This document shows, piece by piece, positions 35,967 to 44,957 of a DNA stretch of 64,000 nt. The translations under genes and the position numbers were made by a program. This DNA comes from Leptolyngbya sp. BL0902 (GTDB lineage Bacteria; Cyanobacteriota; Cyanobacteriia; Phormidesmidales; Phormidesmidaceae): contig NZ_CP046155.1 in assembly GCF_016403105.1 (NCBI RefSeq), forward strand, positions 3,377,906-3,441,905, given 5' to 3'. Below the pieces are notes generated by a model that made no database searches, was not told the origin of the DNA, and saw only the letters and a list, made by a program, of their open reading frames with translations. The number at the start of each line of letters is the position of its first letter. Position 1 is the stretch's first letter.

Positions 35967-36932
35967 TTAGGGAATCAACACCCAATTTCCCAAGGCTCCG
36001 GGTTCTAGAATTTGGCGGTGAACCGTGGCGGCTTCCGCGAGGGGAGAGGTGTGGGCCACGATGGGCAACAGAGTACCATCCCGTAACCCTGGAGAAAGCT
36101 GGGCCTGAATGTGGTGCAGGGTTTCGGGCGGGGTGCTGAACAGGTTAACGGCGGTGATCGTACTTTCCTTGGCCATGAGGTCCCTGGGGTTAATTTCCAC
36201 CGTGCCCCGGTTGCCAATCACCACCACCCGTCCGCCAAAGGCCAACAGCGGCAGGTCTTTCCCTAGGTTGACGTTGGCCAGCATTTCGAGGATGACGTTG
36301 ATCCCTCGGCCCTCGGTGGCGGCGAGGATGTGGGCGACGCAATCGGGATCGTGATGATTCAAAACCACCTCGACCCCCTGGGCTTGGAGGAGTGCCCGTC
36401 CCGCTTCGGTGCCCCCGGTGCCGATGATTCGCAAACCCGCCTGATGGGCCAACTGCACCGCCGCCAGCCCCACCGCCCCCGTTGCGCCGTGGATCAACAC
36501 CCATTCCCCCGGCTGAGCTTGGGCCTTTTCAAACAGAGCACGGTGGGCGGTGGAGTAGGGGATAAAAATGCCTGCCCCTTGCTCAAAGGACAGCTTCGAC
36601 GGCAGGGGATAAATCCAGTCCGCTTCGTAGAGGGCAAACTGGGCGTAGGTGCCTGTGATTGGCCAGCCGCCGTAGACCCGATCCCCCACTTGAATATGAC
36701 GGACGGCTTCTCCCACCGCCGCCACCACTCCAGCCCCATCGCTGCCGGGGGTGTAGGGCCGTTGGGGGAGCCGCGCATAGGTGCCCGACCGAATGTAGGT
36801 ATCCACCGGGTTTACCCCAGCGGCGCGAATCTCCACCAAAACCTGTGTAGCGGACTGGATTTGAGGAACATCAATGTCCTGAACCTCCAGCACCTCCGGC
36901 CCACCAAACTGCGTCACACGAATGGCTTTCAT
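35967..36932 (-). CDS. qor: NADPH:quinone oxidoreductase, zeta-crystallin type
   Basis: This 321-aa zinc-independent MDR-superfamily enzyme would reduce quinones or enones with NADPH in the cytosol. The N-terminus MKAIRVTQFGGPEVLEVQDI is typical of the quinone oxidoreductase branch. EIRAAGVNPVDTYIRSGTY and YTPGSDGAGVVAAVGEAVRH form the catalytic domain, and VLIHGATGAVGLAAVQLAHQ is the nucleotide-binding loop (AxxGxxG). The cysteine ligands of zinc-dependent alcohol dehydrogenases are absent. The ATG at 36932 starts directly with the family motif. The upstream gap contains a dispersed repeat. Confidence 0.88.
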   Translation of the reverse strand: MKAIRVTQFGGPEVLEVQDIDVPQIQSATQVLVEIRAAGVNPVDTYIRSGTYARLPQRPYTPGSDGAGVVAAVGEAVRHIQVGDRVYGGWPITGTYAQFALYEADWIYPLPSKLSFEQGAGIFIPYSTAHRALFEKAQAQPGEWVLIHGATGAVGLAAVQLAHQAGLRIIGTGGTEAGRALLQAQGVEVVLNHHDPDCVAHILAATEGRGINVILEMLANVNLGKDLPLLAFGGRVVVIGNRGTVEINPRDLMAKESTITAVNLFSTPPETLHHIQAQLSPGLRDGTLLPIVAHTSPLAEAATVHRQILEPGALGNWVLIP

Positions 36933-37306
36933 CCCAGCACCTCTTGGCCCAGCCCGTTATCTAGCACGTCCATTATCCAATCCGTTGTCCAATCTACCGC
37001 GATGTTCGTCGTCACCAACATCGCCGTCTGCAAGGAAGGTCTGAGGTTGTGGATGCCATCGGGCATGAACCCATGCTTCTGCGGCAATCTTGCCCTCACC
37101 CTAAATCCCTCTCCCAAATTAGGAGAGGGACTTTGAAGGCGTTTCTGGCCCCCCTCTCCTCGTGGGAGAGGGGCTGGGGGTGAGGGCTCCGCCGTAACCA
37201 AAGATCAGGTTCGCAATTTAAGGTCTGAGGTCGTGGATATCACCTTTGCAGCCCTGCGTCTGTCAATCATCCAGGTTAGGCTAGGGCAGTAGCGTGTGGT
37301 GGTGCG
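36933..37306. other. qor-SDR divergent intergenic region with repeats
   Basis: A dispersed repeat (37093-37186) is flanked by two near-identical copies of AAGGTCTGAGGTYGTGGAT (37036-37054 and 37221-37238; one mismatch). Promoters for qor and the SDR gene should lie here but no clear boxes stand out. Confidence 0.5.
37093..37186. repeat. Dispersed imperfect-palindrome repeat, copy 2
   Basis: It shares CCCTCACCCTAAATCCCTCT and the closing GGGGTGAGGG with the copy at 31714-31870 but is shorter (94 bp versus 157 bp). The difference lies in the centre between the arms. Confidence 0.85.
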
Positions 37307-38074
37307 ATGCCCTTTGGAACGTCCCTGGTTGCGGCCAATGCCCTGATTGTGGGGGCTAGTCAGGGTATTGGGCTGGGGTTTGTGCAGCAGTTGGTGGCGG
37401 ATGGACGGTTTGAGCGGGTCTATGGCACCTACCGCCGCCCGGAAACCGCTGGAGCGTTGATGGCGCTGGCGGAGGAACACGCCCACCTGACCCCCCTAGA
37501 GATGGACGTGACGGCGGAGGACAGCATTGCCCAGTCTGTCGCAGCGCTTCAGGCCACCGAGCCCCGTCTGCACCTCGTGGTCTACTGCGTGGGCCTGCTC
37601 CACGATGGGGAGTTTCAGCCAGAAAAAAGCGTCCGCCAGCTCACCAGCGACCAACTCATCCGGTCGTTTCAGGTGAATGCGGTGGGGGCCGCGTTGTTAA
37701 CCAAGCATCTCTTCCCCCTGCTGAAGCACGATCAGCCCAGCGTGTTTGGGGCGATTTCCGCCAAGGTGGGCAGCATTGGCGACAATCGTTTGGGCGGCTG
37801 GTATGGCTATCGGGCCTCTAAGGCGGCGCTGAATATGCTGATCAAAACTGCCTCGCTGGAGTATGCCCGCAAAAGCCCCCATACCATCTTCGCCCTGCTC
37901 CATCCCGGCACAACGGATACCCGCCTGTCCCAGCCCTTTCAGCGGGGAGTAGCGCCGGAGAAACTGTTCCCCGTATCCCGCACCGTGACCCAGTTGATGA
38001 CGGTAATTGACGGCCTAGAACCCACCGACAGCGGTGAATTTTTCAGTTGGGACGGTAGCCGCCTGCCCTGGTAG
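37307..38074 (+). CDS. Short-chain dehydrogenase/reductase (C-factor-like)
   Basis: This is a classical-type SDR of 255 aa. The Rossmann motif is ALIVGASQGIGLGFVQQLVA (GxxxGIG). VYCVGLLHD stands in place of the NNAG strand motif. The catalytic Tyr and Lys are in YGYRASKAALNML (YxxxK), with a Ser in the preceding ISAKVGSIGDN. PGTTDTRLSQPFQ is the substrate-loop segment. It resembles the CsgA/C-factor subgroup. The substrate is unknown. The gene is divergent from qor. Confidence 0.86.
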   Translation: MPFGTSLVAANALIVGASQGIGLGFVQQLVADGRFERVYGTYRRPETAGALMALAEEHAHLTPLEMDVTAEDSIAQSVAALQATEPRLHLVVYCVGLLHDGEFQPEKSVRQLTSDQLIRSFQVNAVGAALLTKHLFPLLKHDQPSVFGAISAKVGSIGDNRLGGWYGYRASKAALNMLIKTASLEYARKSPHTIFALLHPGTTDTRLSQPFQRGVAPEKLFPVSRTVTQLMTVIDGLEPTDSGEFFSWDGSRLPW

Positions 38075-38177
38075 CGACTAGGGTGGCCCTCATATCCAAA
38101 AAGATGGATCTTTATCGTTCAAGGCTGGCGTCCTGATACGTCTCCGGGGTGAAATACCTCCCAAGGGACGATGAGCC

Positions 38178-40232
38178 TTACATCTCTAACAAGTGCTTGC
38201 CAGTGTAAGCATCGAACTTAGCCCAGCCAATGTTCAGGCGGGGATGATCAGGGACGGTTTGCTCCCACATTTGCAACCAAGTGCGGGCTCCGTCGGGGTT
38301 CTTCTTGGCCAGCATCAGATCGACATAGGTTTCGCAAAAGGCGCTAAATTCGTCTACGTGAAAGCTGCCACGCTCCATGAAGCGTTTCAAAATGGCCTCA
38401 GCGTCCTCTAGGTTGCCATCCTTCATGTACAACTTGACCTGGGACATGGCGGCCAACAGATAGTCGGGGAAGCGCTCACAGATCTGGTGAATCAGGGCGT
38501 CAACCTCCTGGGTACGGCCCTGGAAGTGGTAGGCGGCGGCCAAGTTGTTGAGTAAATCGGGGCTGTCTGGCTCAGCCGCGATGGCCTTTTTCAGCAGTTC
38601 CTCCGCCTGCGTTGCCGCCGCTACGGTCTGTTTGCGTAGAAGACCGAGCGCCTGCTTCAACCACTTCTCCACTTGCTTACTGTGGTGGTAGAGCACGTCA
38701 CTATGGATATCAAAATCCATCAGGGTGATGGTCTCCCAGGATCCATTCAGCCACAGGGTGACGTTATTTTTGTCGATGAGCTTCGCCTGAGCGGCCAGGA
38801 TAGCGGCTTGGTGGCGCAGGGCATCGGGGCCATTTTTCCCCAGGGCTAAGTCCTTCACCGCCGCCAATAGGCCGGGGTGCTTGATCTGCTGGGCCGTCAT
38901 CACCAAGAACTCTTGACCCGTTGGCCCACCCCGCTCTGCAATGCGGGGCAACATGGCCACAAAGTCGGGATGGTCGTCCAAAAACTGCTCTAGTCCGGCC
39001 ACGAGACGTTTTCCTTTACCGTCCATGGTGCGATCTAGGGTTTGCCGAAAGGTGTGTAGGGTGGGGGGCAAGAGCCACTGCTCCCAGGAAAAGGGCCAAG
39101 CCCCGTGGCGCTGACCCACGGGCCGACGCAGATCCGCCAAGTTGGCCTTAGCAATCTCTAGGTGAGGATCGAGAGCTAGCACCGCTTGCCACAGGGTCTT
39201 AGCCCGCTGAACCTTTTTGGTGCGGGCCAAGGCCACCGCCACCCAGTGATAAAACATCAGGCTAGGGCGAGGGGGCGAGGTCAAGGCATCACCGACCTCC
39301 TCAGCCTTGTTGGGATCGTTAGCGGAGGCACCTTTGGCACGGTCTGGAGCATGATCTAGGGCATCGCCGCCCTGGGCCAAGAAGTCCTCAAACATCGTGA
39401 TGAGGGCAGCATCGTCGGCCAGCAAACTCAGGGCTTCGGCCTTCTTCGTCCAGCTATCCCAAGCTTCGGCATGGCTAGCCAGGAGACGATCCGCGTAGGG
39501 GCGGGCTTCGTCGGGGCGCTGGGTCAGGGCATAGAACCGCACTAGGTTGCCTAGGGCGTGAACATTATCCGGTTGGCGGTTGAGGACACTTCGGGCCTGG
39601 GTAATGGCAGATTCCGCATCCCCTTCAGCCCAGAACACTAGGGACAGGTTATTTTGGGCGGGTAGAAAGTCAGGGTGTCGATCAATAACCCCCAGGGTTG
39701 CTTCCCGTGCGTCGCCATAGTCGCCCCGTTCCAGGCAGGCTTGGCTGCGCTCGTGGAGCAGGGCCACCTCAAGCCCATCGGCCTCGGTCAGGCCCATATC
39801 GGTCAGCGTCTCGGCAAGCAGCGGCTCTAGATCCTGGATGACCCGTTGGGCCTCGGCGGCAATGTCGTGGTTGGGGTTGAGGGCCAGCCCCTGGCGGAAG
39901 GATTGCAGCGCCAACAGGGGATGAACATTACCCATGCAGGCCGCTCCCAAGGAAAAGAAATAGTCGGCGTTGGTGGGGTCTAGGGTGGTCAGCCGTTCCA
40001 TGGCCCGCTGGTGGTTGACCAAATCATCGGTCTCCATGCTGGCGTAGGCCAGGTATTGCCACACCTGCTTTGACTGGGGGAATTGCCCACCCAGATCTGA
40101 CAGCCTTTGCTTGGCCTCTGGCCACTGATTCCGACGCATCAAGCCCTCGACCCGCTGAAGTTCCTGGGCCAAATTGATGCGGCCAAATCCCCCTGGGGCA
40201 ATCTTCGCGAGGCTCTTTTTTCGCTTGGCCAT
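38178..40232 (-). CDS. Large TPR-repeat protein
   Basis: This 684-aa cytoplasmic protein starts MAKRKKSLAKIAPGGFGRIN. TPR units occur in the first third (YLAYASMETDDLVNHQRAME, YFFSLGAACMGNVHPLLALQ, NNLSLVFWAEGDAESAITQA) and in the last 160 residues (LLKKAIAAEPDSPDLLNNLA, LEDAEAILKRFMERGSFHVD). The middle contains a distinct segment (GKRLVAGLEQFLDDHPDFVA, NNVTLWLNGSWETITLMDFD) without known domain. No signal peptide is present. The ATG at 40232 is favoured; the frame stays open 24 nt further. Function unknown, probably a scaffold. Confidence 0.82.
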   Translation of the reverse strand: MAKRKKSLAKIAPGGFGRINLAQELQRVEGLMRRNQWPEAKQRLSDLGGQFPQSKQVWQYLAYASMETDDLVNHQRAMERLTTLDPTNADYFFSLGAACMGNVHPLLALQSFRQGLALNPNHDIAAEAQRVIQDLEPLLAETLTDMGLTEADGLEVALLHERSQACLERGDYGDAREATLGVIDRHPDFLPAQNNLSLVFWAEGDAESAITQARSVLNRQPDNVHALGNLVRFYALTQRPDEARPYADRLLASHAEAWDSWTKKAEALSLLADDAALITMFEDFLAQGGDALDHAPDRAKGASANDPNKAEEVGDALTSPPRPSLMFYHWVAVALARTKKVQRAKTLWQAVLALDPHLEIAKANLADLRRPVGQRHGAWPFSWEQWLLPPTLHTFRQTLDRTMDGKGKRLVAGLEQFLDDHPDFVAMLPRIAERGGPTGQEFLVMTAQQIKHPGLLAAVKDLALGKNGPDALRHQAAILAAQAKLIDKNNVTLWLNGSWETITLMDFDIHSDVLYHHSKQVEKWLKQALGLLRKQTVAAATQAEELLKKAIAAEPDSPDLLNNLAAAYHFQGRTQEVDALIHQICERFPDYLLAAMSQVKLYMKDGNLEDAEAILKRFMERGSFHVDEFSAFCETYVDLMLAKKNPDGARTWLQMWEQTVPDHPRLNIGWAKFDAYTGKHLLEM

Positions 40233-40423
40233 GGCACCTTCCCTCGTCCTGTTCACGTTGGATCACATGATATGCATAGTAAAGCAAGGATATTCCTTGC
40301 CGCCGGATGGCTAGGGAGAATCGAGCCCGCCCCCAGATCGGAGCGGTCGTCCCAGGGCAGATGATGTTCGCCCCTGTGCAGGATTGGCGGCAACCCTTAG
40401 AGTTCCCGGCACCGGAAACAGGG

Positions 40424-41383
40424 TTAAGCTTCCTCCGAAGGTTCCGCAGGTTGGCCCGTGGGATCAGGCGGTTCTGGCTCCATCCGTTGCAGGGAGGATA
40501 GGGCTTGGGCCATCTGCACCGGGAACAGCAGCACCGTGTTGGAGGGGCTGGCCCCTAGGCCGTCGATGCTTTGTAGGGTGCGCAGTTCTAGGGCGATGGG
40601 GTTGCGGGCCATGATGGCAGCGGCCTGGGCCAAACTGCGGGCGGCAAGGCGGTCCCCTTCGGCCTTGGTGATGGTGGCGCGTTTTTCCCGTTCTGCCGAG
40701 GCTTGGCGCGACATCATCCGCTTCAGGTCTTCGGGTAGTTCAATGTCTTGCAGCCGGATGGCGTCGATGTGCATCCCCCACTCCCGCGCCTGGGCTTCCA
40801 CAATCGCCTTAATCTGCTGCTGAATGTGCTCCCGTTCCGACAGCAAATCGTCTAGGGGCAGGCCCCCCACCACATCACGCAGGGCCGCCTGGGCATACTG
40901 CGACACCGCAAAGCGAAAGTCTTGAATCGAGGCCACCGCCTTCTGGGCATCGTTGACCTTAAAGAAGAGGGCGCTGTCAATCTCGGCGGGCACGTTGTCG
41001 CGGGTGATCACCTTTTGGCGGGGGATGTTGATCACCAGGGTGCGCGTGTCGATGAACTGCACCGACTCCAGCACCGGAATCACATAGAAAATCCCAGGGC
41101 CACGCACATCCTGAAGCTTGCCCAGTTGCAGAATCACGCCCCGCTCCCATTCTGCCACCACCCGCACCCCGCCCACCACCACAGCCCACAAAACAGCCAC
41201 CACGCCACCCCCCGCCAAGCCCACCGTCCGTCCTCGCGGCGGCAGAATCGCCAGCAGGAGAGCAAAGCATACAATCATCGGCCCCCAAAATAAGACCTGG
41301 CGCACCCCAGCCCCCAGAGACCTATGCCCTTCGGTGGGCTTGGCGTAGACCCGATGGGAACCCTCAGCCGCAGAATCGGTCAT
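40424..41383 (-). CDS. Slipin-type SPFH/band 7 protein
   Basis: This 319-aa membrane-anchored protein of the stomatin/slipin group has a hydrophobic N-terminal hairpin (VLFWGPMIVCFALLLAIL, VGLAGGGVVAVLWAVVVGGV), then the SPFH domain from EWERGVILQLGKLQDVRGPG through VVGGLPLDDLLSEREHIQQQ, then a helical tail (RQASAEREKRATITKAEGDR). Slipins form oligomers in membrane microdomains and often work with a NfeD-like protease; no nfeD is adjacent. The ATG at 41383 places the helices at the usual position. Confidence 0.88.
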   Translation of the reverse strand: MTDSAAEGSHRVYAKPTEGHRSLGAGVRQVLFWGPMIVCFALLLAILPPRGRTVGLAGGGVVAVLWAVVVGGVRVVAEWERGVILQLGKLQDVRGPGIFYVIPVLESVQFIDTRTLVINIPRQKVITRDNVPAEIDSALFFKVNDAQKAVASIQDFRFAVSQYAQAALRDVVGGLPLDDLLSEREHIQQQIKAIVEAQAREWGMHIDAIRLQDIELPEDLKRMMSRQASAEREKRATITKAEGDRLAARSLAQAAAIMARNPIALELRTLQSIDGLGASPSNTVLLFPVQMAQALSSLQRMEPEPPDPTGQPAEPSEEA

Positions 41384-41500
41384 AGCCGTGACCTCTGAAC
41401 AGAATGTTGCCTCAAGGCTAGCTAACCCTGGGGCTGGATGGAGGAACTATGGCAGAACCGTAATGGCTGGCCTAGCGGTCAAGTCTGGGCCGCCTTTAGC

Positions 41501-42547
41501 CTAATCCGCTGGCTGGGGTTTGGCGGCGGCGATTACCTGGGGCAGGGCCTGAAGCAGGCGCTGGGCACTTTGATCTGGGGATAGCCCCGTGATGTCGATT
41601 TGGGGAATGGTTTTGCCGCGCCGTTCGAGATCGTGGCGATAGGTGCGGTCGTAGTAGGCCAGGATGATGGCGCAGGCCGACCGCAGGTCGCCAGCCCGGA
41701 TCAAATCCACGGCGGCTTTGGCGTGCTGCCCTCCCAAACGGCGCTGGATGCGTTGGGTGGCCATGACTAAATCTTCAGGATCCGCCCCACCATAAATAGA
41801 CACCAGCAAATCCAGCCGTTCCTCCACCGACCGCGTCACCTCCAGGGCAGGGGCCGCCAGCATTTGCAAAAACAGTTCGTCGGGGATGCGGCAGGTGCCC
41901 ACCCGACGGCTTTCGGCCTCCAGCCAAATGGAACGATCTCCGCCGAACTGTGCCCAGGCCGCCGCCAGCAGGTTTTCGTAGTGCTCGGTGGAGGGCTGGG
42001 GGGGCAACATCAGTGCTCCATAGCTGCTGCCTCGGTTATTGGCGAGGTGTTCGAGGTCAATCACGGGTTCGCCCATTTGGGCCAGTTCCCGCAAAATCAG
42101 CGTCTTAGCGGTGCCCGTCATGCCGCCGAGGACAACTATGGGTTTGGGCGTGGCCAAGACCTGACGCACCCACTGGCGATAGGCTTTGTAGCCCCCCGCC
42201 AGGGTGTAGACCTGAAAGCCTGCTGTTTCCAAAATCCAGCCCACGCCGCCGCTTCGCATTCCGCCCCGCCAGCAGTGCACCCGTAGGGATAGGTCAGGAG
42301 CCAGTTCCTTGGCTTGACGCACAAAGGTGGCGCACTTTGGCCCTGCGATTTCAAAGCCTAGTTCCACCGCCGCATCCCGTCCCACCTGTTTATAGCAGGT
42401 GCCCACCTGGGCGCGTTCGTCATCGCTAAACAGTGGAAAGCTGACGGCACTGGGAATGTGCCCCTGGGCATACTCCCCCGGACTGCGGACATCCAAAATG
42501 GGGCCAGACTGCTGGAGAAAGTCGTCAACGGATAGGGCAATGGGCAT
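41501..42547 (-). CDS. mnmH: tRNA 2-selenouridine synthase
   Basis: MnmH (SelU/YbbB) replaces sulfur by selenium at U34 of certain tRNAs via a geranylated intermediate. The 348-aa protein has an N-terminal rhodanese domain (PILDVRSPGEYAQGHIPSAV) with the active Cys in HCWRGGMRSGGVGWIL, and a C-terminal P-loop domain with GGMTGTAKTLILRELAQMG. DLEHLANNRGSSYGAL and ERLDLLVSIYG are further family segments. No selD is visible in the window; the AIR-synthase-like gene at 6.4 kb is not SelD. The ATG at 42547 is well supported. Confidence 0.92.
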   Translation of the reverse strand: MPIALSVDDFLQQSGPILDVRSPGEYAQGHIPSAVSFPLFSDDERAQVGTCYKQVGRDAAVELGFEIAGPKCATFVRQAKELAPDLSLRVHCWRGGMRSGGVGWILETAGFQVYTLAGGYKAYRQWVRQVLATPKPIVVLGGMTGTAKTLILRELAQMGEPVIDLEHLANNRGSSYGALMLPPQPSTEHYENLLAAAWAQFGGDRSIWLEAESRRVGTCRIPDELFLQMLAAPALEVTRSVEERLDLLVSIYGGADPEDLVMATQRIQRRLGGQHAKAAVDLIRAGDLRSACAIILAYYDRTYRHDLERRGKTIPQIDITGLSPDQSAQRLLQALPQVIAAAKPQPAD

Positions 42548-42633
42548 CGTGTCAGAGGGCTGAGTATTGTAGGGTATACATCAGCCTACCCGAAGCCTCT
42601 AGGCGAACCCGCCTGAAAAGCAACTCGTCACAG

Positions 42634-42683
42634 GGCCAAACAGCCCACGGTAAAGCCAGCAACGGCCAAACAGCCCACGGTAA
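42634..42683. repeat. 20-bp direct repeat upstream of mnmH
   Basis: GGCCAAACAGCCCACGGTAA occurs at 42634-42653 and 42664-42683 with a period of 30 nt. It lies between mnmH and a possible small gene. Confidence 0.9.
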
Positions 42684-42687
42684 GCCC

Positions 42688-42819
42688 CTAGCGGTGCTGC
42701 ATCCAAAAATTAAGCTCTTGGCGAATGCGAGACCGCTCTTCAAGGCTGGCGTAGCGGAGCTGGTGGCGCAGTTCGGTAATCACCTGGCGGCGGTTTTGGC
42801 TGGAGCTGGGAGGAAGCAT
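42688..42819 (-). CDS. Possible small helical protein (43 aa)
   Basis: The frame MLPPSSSQNRRQVITELRHQ continues as one charged amphipathic helix to FWMQHR. AGGGG lies about eight nt before the ATG at 42819. The frame is open upstream to 42888 but without support. The composition (many R, E, Q, L) is protein-like and the position upstream of mnmH is plausible, but I have no firm family match. Confidence 0.45.
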   Translation of the reverse strand: MLPPSSSQNRRQVITELRHQLRYASLEERSRIRQELNFWMQHR

Positions 42820-43110
42820 GGCAAGACCCCTGCATTCTGTAGCGACAATTACATTTTTACGGATGTGGGCTGGGAACGGTGGCTTCAATTACAAATCTTT
42901 GCCAAGCCCAGGGTTTTGCCTAGGTTGGGCGGGCTGGCCCCAGGGGTCTTCTGGGCGGCCTAATCGGGAGATAGAGTACCCGCTGGGATCTCTGGGGGTG
43001 TCCGGTAGCAGGGGGAGTTCTGGCCTAAAATGAGCCGTAACAGCGGCAAAAACGCCCTACTCTCCCTTGGTTCAACCGTTTTGTTCAACCTTTGCGGCAC
43101 CCTTCAGCCC

Positions 43111-43740
43111 ATGACTTCCACCCTTTCCCAGACGCTCTGGCAGGCTAACCAAGACCTCGCCCAGGCTACCCTTCAACATCCCTTTGTGCAGGGCATTGGC
43201 GATGGCTCCCTGGATCGGGCCAAGTTTGCCTATTATGTGGGTCAGGATGCCTTTTTTCTAGAAGCCTTTGCGCGGGCCTACAGCATTGCCGCCGCCAAAG
43301 CCCCCACCTGGGAGATTTTTCAGGTGTTCCACGATCTGACGACGGGAGTGCTAGAGGAACTGAACCTCCACGGCAGCTATGCCCAGGAATGGGGTGTAGA
43401 TCTCGCCACGGTGACACCGGGCTATGCCACCCGGCAATATACCGATTTTTTGCTTAATACCGCGTGGGGTGCCGATCCGGGCACTACTGCCGTGGCGATG
43501 TCGCCCTGTATGCGGCTCTACGCCTTCTTGGGGCAATCCCTCGCGACCACCCAGGCCCAACCCCACGCCTACACCGCCTGGATCGACACCTACAGCAGCG
43601 ACCAATTCGAGCCCTTGGCTCAACGGCTAGAGGAACTGGTCAACGCTCAAGCCGTCAACAATGACCTCATCCAGCGCACCTATCGCTATGCCATGGTGTG
43701 TGAGCTTAACTTCTTTGAAGCCGCTTGGCAGGTGGCCTAG
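43111..43740 (+). CDS. tenA: TenA-family aminopyrimidine aminohydrolase
   Basis: TenA (thiaminase II) hydrolyses aminopyrimidine breakdown products of thiamin for salvage. The 209-aa protein has QHPFVQGIGDGSLDRAKFAY, YYVGQDAFFLEAFARAYSIA and the likely catalytic Cys in AMSPCMRLYAFLGQSLATT, with a late Glu region MVCELNFFEAAW. The ATG at 43111 begins MTSTLSQTLWQANQDLAQAT as expected; the frame is open upstream to 43030. The stop overlaps the stop of the convergent CRR7-like gene within one CTAG. No other thiamin gene is nearby. Confidence 0.9.
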   Translation: MTSTLSQTLWQANQDLAQATLQHPFVQGIGDGSLDRAKFAYYVGQDAFFLEAFARAYSIAAAKAPTWEIFQVFHDLTTGVLEELNLHGSYAQEWGVDLATVTPGYATRQYTDFLLNTAWGADPGTTAVAMSPCMRLYAFLGQSLATTQAQPHAYTAWIDTYSSDQFEPLAQRLEELVNAQAVNNDLIQRTYRYAMVCELNFFEAAWQVA

Positions 43741-44003
43741 GCCGAGGGTTTTTCTAGCCGCACCACGTACCACTGCATCGCTTCGCCCGGACGCAGTTCG
43801 AGTTCGCAGGCGGTGTCGCGCAGGTGCTGGGCCTGGTCGGCGATGGCGCTGAATTTCTGTAAATCACGGGGTAGGTTGTCCTGCCGCGCCGCTAAGAGAT
43901 CCGTCAACTGGGCCAGCAGTTCTTCGGGGGTGGCAAAAACCTCCGCCTCACCGGGCATCAGCACCACGTACATATCTTCCTGATACATCAAGGCATTGGA
44001 CAT
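43737..44003 (-). CDS. CRR7-like protein (NDH-1 assembly factor homologue)
   Basis: This 88-aa protein matches the chlororespiratory reduction 7 family: MYQEDMYVVLMPGEAEVFAT, ATPEELLAQLTDLLAARQDN, LPRDLQKFSAIADQAQHLRD and CELELRPGEAMQWYVVRLEK. In plants CRR7 helps assemble the chloroplast NDH complex; the cyanobacterial protein is presumed to act on NDH-1. The ATG at 44003 gives the family's length; the frame is open upstream to 44378 but that part lies opposite the divergent glycosyltransferase gene and is not family-like. Confidence 0.85.
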   Translation of the reverse strand: MSNALMYQEDMYVVLMPGEAEVFATPEELLAQLTDLLAARQDNLPRDLQKFSAIADQAQHLRDTACELELRPGEAMQWYVVRLEKPSA

Positions 44004-44096
44004 CGGAAACCCTCCAGCCGCCAGGGGTGGTTTACAAAGCATCATCGGTCGCGTCACCCTAGCTAGAATAGCGGTACTGTGAACCGGGGGGTAGGG

Positions 44097-44909
44097 ATGA
44101 TCACTAATCTGGAGCAGGGCTGTCAAGACCCAGGGCCAATCCCGTCCCGCCCCATTCTCAAAACGCGGGTAGATGCCACGAGTTATGAAGACGCCTGCAA
44201 CCGCATCCAAGCCTGGGCTGAGGCGCAGCGGTCGTGCTATGTGGTAGCGGCCAATGTCCATGTGGTGATGACGGCCTACTTTGACCCCGCGTATCAGCAA
44301 GTCATCAATCAGGCGGCCCTTGTCACCCCCGATGGGATGCCCCTGGTGTGGGGGCTGCGGCGGTTGGGTGTCCCCCATCAGCCCAGGGTCTACGGGCCAG
44401 ACTTGATGCTGGCCTGGTGTGAACGGGCGGCGCAGACGGGTCTACCCATCTACCTCTATGGCGGCACCGAGGAAACCTTGCAGCGGTTGATCCAGGCTCT
44501 CCAGGGCCAGTTCCCAGGGTTGTTCATCGCCGGAAGCCACGCCCCTCCGTTTCGGGCCTTGTCGCCCCAGGAGGAAGCGGCGGATGTGGCCCGCATTCAT
44601 CAGTCGGGGGCAAGGGTGGTGCTGGTGGGGCTGGGCTGTCCTAAGCAGGAACAGTGGATGGCGCGTCACTTGGGCCAGGTCAACGCGGTGATGATGGGCG
44701 TTGGGGCCGCGTTCAACTTTTTTAGCGGCGAAGTATCCCAGGCTCCCCGCTGGATGATGAAGCTAGGGCTGGAGTGGCTCTATCGCTTGAGCCAAGAACC
44801 TCGGCGGCTGTGGCGACGCTATGCCGTCAATAATCCGCTCTTTATCCTGCTGTTTGGGTGGCAACTTCTGCGCCATGCCCCCTCCCCCCAGCGGTCGTTG
44901 CCGAAGTAA
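44097..44909 (+). CDS. WecG/TagA/CpsF-family glycosyltransferase
   Basis: This 270-aa GT26-type enzyme transfers a sugar (ManNAc or ManNAcA in studied members) to a lipid-linked intermediate in surface polysaccharide synthesis. Family segments are VVAANVHVVMTAYFDPAYQQ, LVTPDGMPLVWGLRRLG, LYGGTEETLQRLIQAL, VVLVGLGCPKQEQWMARHLG and GVGAAFNFFSGEVSQAPRWM. A C-terminal hydrophobic stretch (NPLFILLFGWQLLR) may touch the membrane. The ATG at 44097 is preferred over a GTG at 44079. No other polysaccharide genes are adjacent. Confidence 0.9.
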   Translation: MITNLEQGCQDPGPIPSRPILKTRVDATSYEDACNRIQAWAEAQRSCYVVAANVHVVMTAYFDPAYQQVINQAALVTPDGMPLVWGLRRLGVPHQPRVYGPDLMLAWCERAAQTGLPIYLYGGTEETLQRLIQALQGQFPGLFIAGSHAPPFRALSPQEEAADVARIHQSGARVVLVGLGCPKQEQWMARHLGQVNAVMMGVGAAFNFFSGEVSQAPRWMMKLGLEWLYRLSQEPRRLWRRYAVNNPLFILLFGWQLLRHAPSPQRSLPK

Positions 44910-44957
44910 GGGCGGCATTATTCCGACCTTGCTGGGGGCGATGGGGCTAACCAGGGC

